From assembly GCF_946479885.1 (NCBI RefSeq), contig NZ_CAMLHM010000061.1, positions 1 through 21,297 on the forward strand: 21,297 nt of DNA. Direction: 5' to 3'. How positions within the stretch are numbered: the stretch's first letter is position 1; each line of letters begins with the position of its first letter. The stretch is from an uncultured Devosia sp. (GTDB taxonomy: Bacteria; Pseudomonadota; Alphaproteobacteria; Rhizobiales; Devosiaceae). The position numbers were made by a program, and so were the translations under genes. Under the pieces are notes generated by a model. It did no database searches and had not been told where the DNA came from. It saw nothing but the letters and a program-made list of their open reading frames with translations. This document shows positions 1-6,683 of this stretch, in pieces.

Positions 1-479
1 ATGATCGGCACGTCCATGCCGCCCACGAAGCCCACGGTGCCGGTGGTCGACTTCATCGCGGCGAGCGCGCCGACGAGGAACGAACCGGTATGCTCGTCGA
101 ACAGGATCGACTGCACGTTGGGCGCGTCGACGACGGTGTCGATCACGACGAAGTTCACGTCCGGGAATTCCGGAGCGACGGCGGTGAGCGCGGCGGTCCA
201 GGAGAAGCCAGCCATCACGATAGGGTTGGCACCCTGACCGGCGAAGCGGCGCAGGGCCTGCTCGCGCTGGGCGTCATTCTGCAATTCGAGGTCGAGATAG
301 GTACCGCCAGTGGCAGTCTTCCAGGCTTCGGCGCCGTTGAAGGCAGCTTCGTTGAACGACTTGTCGAACTTGCCGCCGAGATCGTAGATGATCGCGGGGT
401 CAGCGAAGGCCGCACCGGCCAGAACCGCGCTCAGCGCGACGCCGCCAGCAATGGCCTTGGTGATGGTTGAGAATTTCAT
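1..479 (-). CDS. BMP-family ABC transporter substrate-binding protein (partial, C-terminus beyond left edge)
   Basis: The first 159 codons are visible, starting at the ATG at 479-477 with an AGGGAG ribosome binding site at 494-489. The N-terminus MKFSTITK followed by a hydrophobic stretch ending AGAAFA is a type I signal peptide, with likely cleavage before Asp27. No lipobox cysteine is seen. The mature start has the pattern AIIYDLGGKFDKSFNEAAFNG, typical of the basic membrane protein (BMP/PnrA-like) family of periplasmic binding proteins, followed by the expected alternating strands and helices (for example NFVVIDTVVDAPNV). Known members bind nucleosides or related ligands and feed an ABC importer. 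The ligand here cannot be told from this part. Permease and ATPase genes would be expected beyond the left edge. The gene is open at the window boundary, so nothing suggests it is broken. Confidence 0.93.
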   Translation of the reverse strand, partial: MKFSTITKAIAGGVALSAVLAGAAFADPAIIYDLGGKFDKSFNEAAFNGAEAWKTATGGTYLDLELQNDAQREQALRRFAGQGANPIVMAGFSWTAALTAVAPEFPDVNFVVIDTVVDAPNVQSILFDEHTGSFLVGALAAMKSTTGTVGFVGGMDVPI

Positions 480-488
480 TGAGTTCGT

Positions 489-494
489 CTCCCT
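489..494 (-). promoter_or_regulatory. Ribosome binding site of the BMP gene
   Basis: AGGGAG on the minus strand, nine bases before the ATG at 479. It fixes the start of the BMP gene, whose reading frame runs off the window edge. Confidence 0.75.
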
Positions 495-673
495 GTCTCG
501 CACTGGAGCGTTGGCGCTTGACTCCAACGGACAATCTCCGTGCGCTAGCGGTCGATACAATCGTGCAAACGTGACGCCTGCAAGAGGGAATCGCGGATAT
601 TTTTCCGATTGGTCAAATTTCGGGCGTCGTGCTTAAGCGGCCAGCAAGCCGCCCTTAGGCCGCGGCCTGCAAC
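495..673. other. Non-coding leader between the 40-codon ORF and the BMP gene
   Basis: No convincing gene was seen. On the transcribed (minus) strand this is the upstream region of the BMP gene. It holds a 6-bp inverted repeat, CGTTGG (509-514) with CCAACG (524-529). This overlaps an alternative pairing of TGGAG (504-508) with CTCCA (522-526), so the two hairpins cannot form together. No known riboswitch core and no clear -35/-10 pair was recognised. Confidence 0.4.
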
Positions 674-796
674 TCACCAGCGCGACAGGATGCCCTGGAA
701 AATGGCGCCGAGGTCGGCGTCCGCGTAGAGCACAGCCAGAATGGCACCGGAGGCAATGGCGAACAGGGCAATAGTATCTCGGGTGCGGGCGGACAT
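674..796 (-). CDS. Candidate 40-residue single-pass membrane peptide
   Basis: A small open frame from ATG (796-794) to TGA (676-674). The peptide begins MSARTRDTIALFAIASGAIL, has a hydrophobic segment at about residues 9-24, then an acidic patch (YADADLG) and a short C-terminal helix ending ILSRW. The basic N-terminus followed by a membrane segment is what a small inner-membrane protein would show. The ribosome binding site is weak (only a GAAG-like stretch). A CtrA-type TTAA-N7-TTAA box lies about 90 bases upstream of the start, which raises the chance that it is a real regulated gene. No family was recognised. It could also be a chance frame. Confidence 0.45.
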   Translation of the reverse strand: MSARTRDTIALFAIASGAILAVLYADADLGAIFQGILSRW

Positions 797-847
797 CTGG
801 CATTTGCTTCAAGTTGGACGGATCGTGCCTTCATAGCGCGCCGACCG

Positions 848-879
848 GCTTCCGATTATGATGCTTTGAAGGCGGAAGC
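848..879. repeat. 7-bp inverted repeat between CoxG gene and the 40-codon ORF
   Basis: GCTTCCG (848-854) and CGGAAGC (873-879) are perfect inverted arms around an 18-base loop. The repeat lies about 40 bases after the coxG-like stop on the minus strand, with no T tract after it, so a terminator role is weak. Confidence 0.35.
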
Positions 880-887
880 GGGCATGG

Positions 888-902
888 TTAAGGTCAGGTT
901 AA
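888..902 (-). promoter_or_regulatory. CtrA-type binding motif TTAA-N7-TTAA
   Basis: Seen directly: TTAA at 888-891 and at 899-902, separated by seven bases. Read on the minus strand the second half continues as TTAACCAT. The established CtrA consensus of alphaproteobacteria is TTAA-N7-TTAA(C). The site lies about 90 bases upstream of the 40-codon ORF on the same strand and just after the coxG-like stop codon. Such motifs should be rare in DNA this GC-rich. It is also an 8-bp direct repeat (GGTTAAGG at 886-893 and 897-904). Confidence 0.5.
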
Positions 903-920
903 GGCGGACTGTCTCGCGCC

Positions 921-1385
921 CTACTCCACGCCCAGTGGCGTCACCCCGGCTCCCATGGCCTCGCCGAAGCGCTCGAAGAACCCGTCGATCACCTTCTGGG
1001 CGGAATTGCCGATAATGGCCCTGCCCAGCTTCATGATCTGGCCCGAGGCGCCGCCCCTGGCGGTAAAGACCAGCAACGTGTCCGCGCCCAGGTCCGACAG
1101 CACGATATCGGCCGATCCCTCGGCCAGGCCCAAAAGGCCTCCCCTGCCCTTGCCCGACAAGGTGTAGCGCTCGGCCGGCACGATATCGGACAGGGCCAGA
1201 TCGCCCTTGAACACCGGGTGGACCACGCCGAGGTTGACCTTGATCTCCAGATCGAGCGCCGTCTGGCCCGCCCAATCGATGCGGTGGCAGCCCGGAATCG
1301 CGGCCTTGAGAACACCGGTATCGTTGAGCGCCGCCCAGACGGCGTCGCGCGGCGCGGCAATGGAATAGCGGCCACCGAAATCCAT
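921..1385 (-). CDS. CoxG-family (SRPBCC fold) protein
   Basis: 154 residues from the ATG at 1385 to TAG at 921. The start was chosen because the family begins almost exactly here: MDFGGRYSIAAPRDAVWAAL followed by NDTGVLKAAIPGC matches the beginning of carbon-monoxide-dehydrogenase subunit G type proteins. Codons upstream of 1385 are open but unlike the family. The rest keeps the pattern KVNLGVVHPVFKGDL, then TLSGKGRGG, then the C-terminal helix around IIGNSAQKVIDGFFERF. Full-length CoxG carries an extra C-terminal membrane anchor. This copy lacks it, like many short alphaproteobacterial homologs. No CO dehydrogenase genes are present nearby, so the role stays general: a lipid or hydrophobic-ligand binding or enzyme-assembly helper. 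It is transcribed divergently from the plus-strand operon. Confidence 0.88.
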   Translation of the reverse strand: MDFGGRYSIAAPRDAVWAALNDTGVLKAAIPGCHRIDWAGQTALDLEIKVNLGVVHPVFKGDLALSDIVPAERYTLSGKGRGGLLGLAEGSADIVLSDLGADTLLVFTARGGASGQIMKLGRAIIGNSAQKVIDGFFERFGEAMGAGVTPLGVE

Positions 1386-1502
1386 CAGCGGCGACCGGTT
1401 GAACGCAGTACGACCACCGCCGCAATGCCGCCTTGATGCGCCGTGAAATAAGGGCCTGCCATGGCGTGCCACTCCCGCTCTTTACGTGCGGCTTTTTCGC
1501 AC

Positions 1503-1540
1503 CAATATGGTCTAAATAGGCGTGCCGGCACAGCCTTGCA
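1503..1540 (-). promoter_or_regulatory. Possible promoter with palindrome, divergent region
   Basis: On the minus strand TTGCAA and TATTTA are separated by 17 bases. The spacer contains the perfect 10-bp palindrome GTGCCGGCAC (1522-1531). It would point towards the CoxG gene. The -10 match is poor, so this is a weak candidate promoter or operator only. Confidence 0.25.
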
Positions 1541-1611
1541 ATTGTCAGGGCCGCAGCCAGCAGCAATCTATAGCGCGCGGGGCGCAATCCGCCGAACAGG
1601 CGTCAGATTAC

Positions 1612-1617
1612 GGGGAG
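1612..1617 (+). promoter_or_regulatory. Ribosome binding site deciding the start at 1624
   Basis: The purine-rich GGGGAG-containing stretch just before ATG 1624 is a strong Shine-Dalgarno match at normal spacing. The earlier in-frame ATG at 1522 has none. Confidence 0.7.
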
Positions 1618-1623
1618 CGAAAC

Positions 1624-2850
1624 ATGGCCGATCAAGTGACCACTGCACCGAAGGCCGAGGTGGCGCCGGTCGCCGTTATCGCCGAAAAGCCGCTGCAGTA
1701 TCTGGACAAGGCCGTCAACGCCATCCGTGACCTGGGCGTCTGGCCAGAACAGCAGGGCGAGCAGCCGATCACGGGCCTGCTCAGCCAGATCACCGAGCTC
1801 GACGAGACCCGCGTGATCCTGATCGGCCGCACCCTCAGCCAGGCGAGCGCCTTCAACGAGGTGGTGCGTGAGCAGATCGCCGCCATGAAGATCGGCGAGC
1901 GCTACGAGGACATCACCAAGGGCTTCGATTCCATCCGCGACGATGCCAAGGGCATGGTTGACCAGCTCAGCGACAACAGGCTCGACCTGATGGAGCGCGC
2001 CTCCAATGTGTGGATGAAGGTTTCCCGCGGCGACATCGCCACCCGCTTCAACAAGATTCGCGACGTCTATCTTGAAGTCACCAGGGACACCAAGGACCAG
2101 ATCGACCGCGAGCAGATCATCCTCGAGGCCTATCGCGATTTCCGCGGCGCGCTGAAGCAGGCCGAGGTCATGGCGCTCGAGGTGCTGCAGACCGCCGAGA
2201 AGCGTCTCGGAGACAAGAAAGACATCCTGAACAGCGCTTCGGCCGCCGTGGCCGGCTATGCCGGCACCGTGCCGGCCGATCGTGCCCGTCTCGAAATGGA
2301 TCGCGACGAAAAGCTGCGCGAGATGCAGAACGAGGAAAAGCGCTACCAGATCGCCAAGGACCTCTCGGACAATCTCACCATCTCCTACAACACATCCGAA
2401 GTGGTGATGGCGCGGCTGATGCAGACCACCAATGCCAAGGAACGCGTCTACCAGCAGTCGATCTCGTTCTTCTCGACCAATGAAACCGTGCTGACGGCCC
2501 TGTCGGCCTCGTTCACCGGCATGTTCGGCCTGCATGAATCGACCGAAACGCTCAACGCCATGAAAGAGGGCATGAGCAAGAGCCTCGAGACGCTCTCCGA
2601 GATCGGCGACAAGGTGCAGGAAGAGGCGGTCAAGGCCGGCTATGGCCCGACGGTGCGCGCCGATGCGGTCAAGAAGCTGGTGGATTCGGTGGTCAACTTC
2701 CAGGAAAAGAGCCGCACCATCATCAACGAAATGCGTATTGCCTCGACCAAGAATTCGGCGGAAATCCGCGATGCGGTCGAAGACGGCAAGCGCCGCCTTG
2801 CAGCGCTGGCCGCCGACGGCAATGCGCTGCTGCTCGAAACCCGGAAGTGA
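1624..2850 (+). CDS. TelA-like helical protein, first gene of the DUF6384 cluster
   Basis: 408 residues. The start at ATG 1624 is chosen because GGGGAG lies seven bases before it; a longer open frame from 1522 has no such site. There is no signal peptide or membrane segment. The protein is almost wholly helical and highly charged. An N-terminal region (residues 22-60) is followed by long helices (residues 60-200), a charged coiled coil (about 220-250) and a less charged stretch around residues 280-305 (TNETVLTALSASFTGMFGLH). The layout and hydrophobic spacing recall TelA/toxic-anion-resistance proteins, and related proteins are sometimes labelled cell surface protein in annotations. Both comparisons are from memory and unproven. 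It heads the plus-strand operon with the DUF6384 and Gly-tailed proteins, so it probably acts with them, perhaps at the inner face of the membrane. Confidence 0.85.
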   Translation: MADQVTTAPKAEVAPVAVIAEKPLQYLDKAVNAIRDLGVWPEQQGEQPITGLLSQITELDETRVILIGRTLSQASAFNEVVREQIAAMKIGERYEDITKGFDSIRDDAKGMVDQLSDNRLDLMERASNVWMKVSRGDIATRFNKIRDVYLEVTRDTKDQIDREQIILEAYRDFRGALKQAEVMALEVLQTAEKRLGDKKDILNSASAAVAGYAGTVPADRARLEMDRDEKLREMQNEEKRYQIAKDLSDNLTISYNTSEVVMARLMQTTNAKERVYQQSISFFSTNETVLTALSASFTGMFGLHESTETLNAMKEGMSKSLETLSEIGDKVQEEAVKAGYGPTVRADAVKKLVDSVVNFQEKSRTIINEMRIASTKNSAEIRDAVEDGKRRLAALAADGNALLLETRK

Positions 2851-2874
2851 GGGGACACCCTCAGGTCGTGCGGA

Positions 2875-2992
2875 TTGTTGGTCAGGGCGAGTCGAAAATG
2901 GCGGTTTCCGAGAACCGGAGCGGAGCGTACTTGCAGTACGTGAGCACCGGAAGCGCAGGCAACTGCCATTTGCAGACCGCCTTGGCCAACAA
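2875..2992. repeat. 118-bp imperfect palindromic element inside the operon
   Basis: The outer arms TTGTTGGTCAGGGCG (2875-2889) and CGCCTTGGCCAACAA (2978-2992) pair over all 15 positions if two G-U pairs are allowed. Inner arms AAATGGCGGTTTCC and GGCAACTGCCATTT pair nearly throughout. The centre carries a small CGTAC/GTACG hairpin between two CCGG blocks. The GTAC-centred core flanked by ACCGG-type blocks resembles dispersed palindromes remembered from many proteobacterial genomes, an impression that needs a search. It fills nearly the whole gap between the first two genes of the operon and, as RNA, would form a long stem that could act as a processing or stability element. No second copy is visible in this window. 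Confidence 0.75.
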
Positions 2993-3018
2993 GACGGATG
3001 ACCTGGTGAACGCCAACA

Positions 3019-3957
3019 ATGAGTGACGTTACAGCGAAACCCGCTGCGCCCCTGGATGAAGTCATGCTGGCAATGGACGTGGTCGACACGCTCCGTCACC
3101 GGCAGGACTTGGCCGCGCGTGAACTGGGCACCGAGGCCAAGGAACGCCAGCTGATCGACAAGCTGCGCGACATCTACCACCAGCAGGGCATCGAAGTGCC
3201 CGACCATATCCTCAAGGAGGGTGTGGCGGCGCTGGAGGAAAGCCGTTTCGTCTATGATCCGCCGGCGCCGGGCCTGGGGACCACGCTGGCGCGGCTCTAT
3301 GTCGGCCGCAAACGCTGGGGCAAGCCGGTCGGCGCGGCATTGGTGGCGCTGCTGGTGCTCGGGGTCGGCTATTTCGGGGTGTGGCGACCCTATCAGAACG
3401 GGGTTGCCGACGCGGCGCGGATCGAGCTGGCCGAAGGCCTGCCGGCGCAGATGGATGGGCTCTACCAGACCATTTTCGAGGAAACCAAGGTGCAGCAGGC
3501 GGTGCTCGACGCCGAATCCCTGCGCACCCGCGGCAAGACACTTGCCGCCGAGGGCAATCGCGCTGGCGCCGAGAAGGCGGTGGCCGACCTCACCGCTTTG
3601 CGCGACCAGTTGCGGCAGGAATATACCCTGCGCGTGGTCAACCGCCCCGATGAGAAATCGGGCTTCTGGACCTTCCCCGAAATCAATACCGAGGCGACCA
3701 ATTACTACATTGTCGTCGAAGCGCTGGACGCCGATGGCAATGCGCTGAGCCTGCCCATTCTCAACGAGGAGACCGGCAAGACCGACGTGGTCAGCATCTG
3801 GGGCGTGCGGGTGCCCGAGGAAGTCTATGATGGCGTCTCTGCCGACAAGCTCGACGACGGCATCATCGAGATCAACGAAGTCGGCCGCAAGTCGGACGGC
3901 TTCCTCGATGTGGAATACAATATGCCCGTTCTCGGCGGCGCAGTGACAGAGTGGTAG
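3019..3957 (+). CDS. DUF6384-family single-pass membrane protein
   Basis: 312 residues from ATG 3019. Residues 11-80 form a helical cytoplasmic region (MLAMDVVDTLRHRQDLAARE, later IEVPDHILKEGVAALEESRF). One clear membrane segment lies at about 103-121 (VGAALVALLVLGVGYFGVW). After it come a helical stretch (130-210) and a C-terminal, probably beta-rich part (NYYIVVEALDADGNALSLPI, then a VVSIWGVRVPEEVYD segment). The N-terminal pattern plus single membrane span fits the uncharacterised DUF6384 family as remembered. No catalytic motif was seen and there are no cysteines. With this topology the C-terminal domain would lie in the periplasm. The stop is followed four bases later by the next gene, so the two are surely co-transcribed. 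Confidence 0.85.
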   Translation: MSDVTAKPAAPLDEVMLAMDVVDTLRHRQDLAARELGTEAKERQLIDKLRDIYHQQGIEVPDHILKEGVAALEESRFVYDPPAPGLGTTLARLYVGRKRWGKPVGAALVALLVLGVGYFGVWRPYQNGVADAARIELAEGLPAQMDGLYQTIFEETKVQQAVLDAESLRTRGKTLAAEGNRAGAEKAVADLTALRDQLRQEYTLRVVNRPDEKSGFWTFPEINTEATNYYIVVEALDADGNALSLPILNEETGKTDVVSIWGVRVPEEVYDGVSADKLDDGIIEINEVGRKSDGFLDVEYNMPVLGGAVTEW

Positions 3958-3961
3958 GGCA

Positions 3962-5515
3962 ATGAGCATCCGCGGACCCGAAGCCCTGGCCAGTCTCGAC
4001 GAGGCCATGCGCGACATTCGTCGCGAGGAAGAAGACATTACCAAGCGCCTGGCGCGATCGGCCGAGAAAGTCGGCAAGATCAAGGAAACCGAAGCCGAAC
4101 TGTTTCGGCAACTGGCGCAGCTTCGGCTCGACCCCGCCGTGCAGGGGGAACTCGACGGGCGCATTTCGGCCGCCGAGAGCAAGGCGCGCGACATGCTCAA
4201 GGCCCATGCCAAGGACCTGGGCAAGGCCGAGAGCGACATTGCCGAGCTCGACGCCACCCTGGCGCGGCTGACCGGGGAGCGCACCGAGGCGCTCAAGCTT
4301 TTCGAGGGGCACCAGACCAAGCTCAAGGCGCTGGCCGCCACGCTGGGCGCCACCATTGCGCGTGATCCGGCCTTTGCCGCCAAGCGCAGCCAGTCAAGCG
4401 AGCTGGCGGCCATTGCCGCCCAGTCCATGCGCAAGACCGAGCAGGCCGAGGCCGATCGCGAGGAGAAGGGCAAGCCGTATCGCGACGATCCGCTGTTCAT
4501 GTATCTGTGGGAAGCCGGCTATGGCACCGCCAGCTACCGCGCCAACAACTTCACCCGATATCTCGACGGGCTGGTGGCCAACCTGGTTGGTTTCCAAAAG
4601 GCGCGGCCGAACTTTGCCATGCTGAACGAAATTCCGCTGCGACTGCGTGAGCATGCCGAGCGGCAGATCGAGAATGCCAAGGCGGCGGAAGCCGAGCTCG
4701 ACGCGCTCGAGACCGCGGCCATCGACAATGCCGGCGGCAAGCCGATGCGCGAGGCCATGGAAGCCGCCCAGCAGAAGATCGACGCGCTCGATGCCGAGAT
4801 CGTCGCCACCGAGGACCGGCGCGACGACACGGCCAAGACGCTGACGACGCTGTCGCAGGGTGGCAACCCGGCCTTCGAGGGGGCGCTGACCGAACTGGCA
4901 ACGGCTCTGGGTCGCGAAGACATCCAGACCCTGCTGGCCGAAGCGCGTCGCACCCGCACGGGCCAGGACGATACCATCGTCGCCCAGATCGACGATGCCC
5001 GCGCCCGCGCCAAGGAAGAAGAAGGCGAGACGCGCGAACTCAACGAGCGGCTCAAGACCCTGGCCGCGCGCCGGCGCGAGCTGGAAGACATCCAGTGGGA
5101 GTTCAAGAAGCAGCGGTTCGACGATCCGCGCTCGACCTTCCGCGAGGACAAGCTGGTGGGCGACCTGCTCAACGATTTCCTGCGCGGCGGCATATCGGCG
5201 GCCTCCTACTGGGACCAGTGGCAGCGTAGCCAGAACTGGAGTGCCGGCACCAGCGACTGGGGTGGCGGCGTCGGCCTGCCCAATAACGGAAGGCAGCGGT
5301 CCAATTCGCCCTGGCCCGACAATGGCGGCAGCACTTTCAACTGGCCCGATTCCAGCTTTGGCGGCGGTGGCAAGTCAAAGCCGAGAGGCAATTCGGGCGG
5401 CTTCGGCGGCGGCTGGGGCGGTGGCTCGAACAGCGGTGGCGGGTTCTCGCGCCCGCGCACCGGCAGCCAGGGCACCCGCAAGCATTCCGGCTTCAAGACC
5501 GGCGGCGGGTTTTAG
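3962..5515 (+). CDS. Coiled-coil protein with Gly/Trp-rich C-terminal tail
   Basis: 517 residues from ATG 3962, four bases after the previous stop. Residues 10-135 are a charged coiled coil (for example IRREEEDITKRLARSAEKVG). A central segment at 172-235 looks globular and is the best candidate for a conserved domain (DDPLFMYLWEAGYGTASYR). A second long coiled coil follows (about 235-400). From residue 417 to the end the composition changes sharply to Gly, Ser, Trp, Asn and Pro, with runs such as GGFGGGWGGGSNSGGGF, ending KTGGGF. There is no signal peptide or membrane segment. No family name was recognised. The tail resembles low-complexity tails that mediate assembly or binding, which is inference. 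The stop codon shares one base with the start of the next gene. Confidence 0.85.
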   Translation: MSIRGPEALASLDEAMRDIRREEEDITKRLARSAEKVGKIKETEAELFRQLAQLRLDPAVQGELDGRISAAESKARDMLKAHAKDLGKAESDIAELDATLARLTGERTEALKLFEGHQTKLKALAATLGATIARDPAFAAKRSQSSELAAIAAQSMRKTEQAEADREEKGKPYRDDPLFMYLWEAGYGTASYRANNFTRYLDGLVANLVGFQKARPNFAMLNEIPLRLREHAERQIENAKAAEAELDALETAAIDNAGGKPMREAMEAAQQKIDALDAEIVATEDRRDDTAKTLTTLSQGGNPAFEGALTELATALGREDIQTLLAEARRTRTGQDDTIVAQIDDARARAKEEEGETRELNERLKTLAARRRELEDIQWEFKKQRFDDPRSTFREDKLVGDLLNDFLRGGISAASYWDQWQRSQNWSAGTSDWGGGVGLPNNGRQRSNSPWPDNGGSTFNWPDSSFGGGGKSKPRGNSGGFGGGWGGGSNSGGGFSRPRTGSQGTRKHSGFKTGGGF

Positions 5516-6165
5516 TGGAGCGCGCGGCGTTTCTCGCCGGGCTGACACGCCGCATCGTTGCTACCAGACCTGAAGGCATTGCACGCATCGCCATTACCGG
5601 GGTCGACGGCGCGGGCAAGACCAGCCTTGCCGACGCGCTTGCACCATTGGTGAGCGTGCATCGCCCCGCGATCCGCGCCAGCATCGATGGCTTCCACAAT
5701 CCCCGCGCTGTCAGGCATGCCCGCGGACGAACCTCGCCCGAAGGCTTTTACCGCGACTCGTTCAACCTGGCCGAATTTCGCAGCGCACTGCTCGATCCGC
5801 TGGCGCCGGGTGGCAGTCGACGCTACCGGACGGCTGCCTACGACCATCGCACGGACAGCGCCGTCGCGATGGCCGAAGTGACGGCACCTGCCAATGCGGT
5901 GCTGCTGGTGGATGGCATTTTCCTCCAGCACCCCGAACTGGACGGAAGCTGGGACCTGACCATCTTTCTCGACGTGCCCTTCGCCCAAACTTTTGCGCGA
6001 ATGGCGGTGCGGGACGGCTCGCCGGCCGACGAGGCCGATCCGGTCAACCAGCGCTACCGGCAGGGGCAGCAGCTCTATATGGCGGAGTGCCAACCCCAGG
6101 CTCAAGCGCATATCCTGGTGGACTACGCCGACCTCGACGCCCCGCAGATCGTTCGCGGCCTTTAG
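5515..6165 (+). CDS. Uridine-kinase-like P-loop protein
   Basis: 216 residues starting at GTG 5515, whose G is the last base of the preceding TAG, so translation is probably coupled. The Walker A motif is GVDGAGKTS (residues 29-37). Further family features are the SIDGFHNPR segment, RGRTSPEGFYRDSFNL, the aspartate-containing strand VLLVDGIFLQHPEL and the LID-like region with arginines (FARMAVRDG). These match the uridine kinase / phosphoribulokinase-like nucleoside kinase superfamily, and such proteins are often annotated uridine kinase. The substrate is not fixed by the sequence. The gene could be a metabolic passenger or an enzymatic part of the cluster. It converges with the GNAT gene, with only three bases between the stops. 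Confidence 0.88.
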   Translation: MERAAFLAGLTRRIVATRPEGIARIAITGVDGAGKTSLADALAPLVSVHRPAIRASIDGFHNPRAVRHARGRTSPEGFYRDSFNLAEFRSALLDPLAPGGSRRYRTAAYDHRTDSAVAMAEVTAPANAVLLVDGIFLQHPELDGSWDLTIFLDVPFAQTFARMAVRDGSPADEADPVNQRYRQGQQLYMAECQPQAQAHILVDYADLDAPQIVRGL

Positions 6166-6175
6166 GGGTTAGGCC
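6157..6175. terminator. Short hairpin between convergent stops
   Basis: GGCCT (6157-6161) and AGGCC (6171-6175) form a 5-bp stem spanning the two facing stop codons. There is no T tract on either strand, so it is at best a weak bidirectional terminator. Confidence 0.2.
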
Positions 6176-6681
6176 ACCGGACCCTGCAGATCGAGGAGCC
6201 TGCACGTCCAGGGCTCGTCGCCAAGCGCGGCAACCATGGCGCCGCGATAGACGAATTGTCGGTGCCGGCCGGCTTGCAGGAAGCGTGTCTGGTTCGTCAT
6301 CGGCGAGTACCCGGAGGACAGGTAGCGGTCGGGTTCGAAGGCAAAAAGGATCGCGAATGCGATGCCGTCACGACGCAGTTGGTCGTGGGCCGCAGCGATC
6401 AGCGCCTTGGCCAGCCCCTGCCCCTGCCAGGCCGTTGCCACCGCGATGCCGCCAAGCAGCCCAATGCGGTCAGGGCGCCCGTCGAGCAGCACGTTGCGCT
6501 TGAAGACAGCGGCGTGACCGAGGATGTCGGCTGCCCGCCTTTCGACGAAGATCGCGTCGGGAATCGTCGATCCGCAATAGTTCCCGGCCATGTCCGGAAA
6601 GGCTTCGTCCAGCAAAAGCTGCACGGATTTTCGGTCGGGCAGGTCGGCCAGCGTGTGCTTGCTCGGCGCCCAGACGCGCAT
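6169..6681 (-). CDS. GNAT family N-acetyltransferase
   Basis: 170 residues. The ATG at 6681 was chosen because the preceding VOC gene ends at 6684, two bases away. The open frame continues upstream, but only inside that gene. The acetyl-CoA binding motif A is clear: GGIAVATAWQGQGLAKALI at about residues 78-95, with QGQGLA at 86-91. It is followed by a strand (IAFAILFAFEPD) and the usual SSGY segment of motif B. The substrate is unknown. It follows the VOC gene as a two-gene operon. Such pairs of acetyltransferase and VOC protein often act on small molecules or antibiotics, but no specific function can be claimed here. Confidence 0.88.
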   Translation of the reverse strand: MRVWAPSKHTLADLPDRKSVQLLLDEAFPDMAGNYCGSTIPDAIFVERRAADILGHAAVFKRNVLLDGRPDRIGLLGGIAVATAWQGQGLAKALIAAAHDQLRRDGIAFAILFAFEPDRYLSSGYSPMTNQTRFLQAGRHRQFVYRGAMVAALGDEPWTCRLLDLQGPVA

Positions 6682-6683
6682 CG

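Noticed and set aside
1386..1587. N-terminal extensions of the CoxG frame and an overlapping 243-codon frame
   Set aside because: CoxG proteins begin at MDFGG-like sequence. The overlapping frame is Arg/Gly-rich shadow sequence.
1603..4500. Very long open frame (965 codons) on the minus strand
   Set aside because: It lies opposite two and a half well-supported plus-strand genes with good ribosome binding sites and family features. Long antisense frames are expected in GC-rich DNA.
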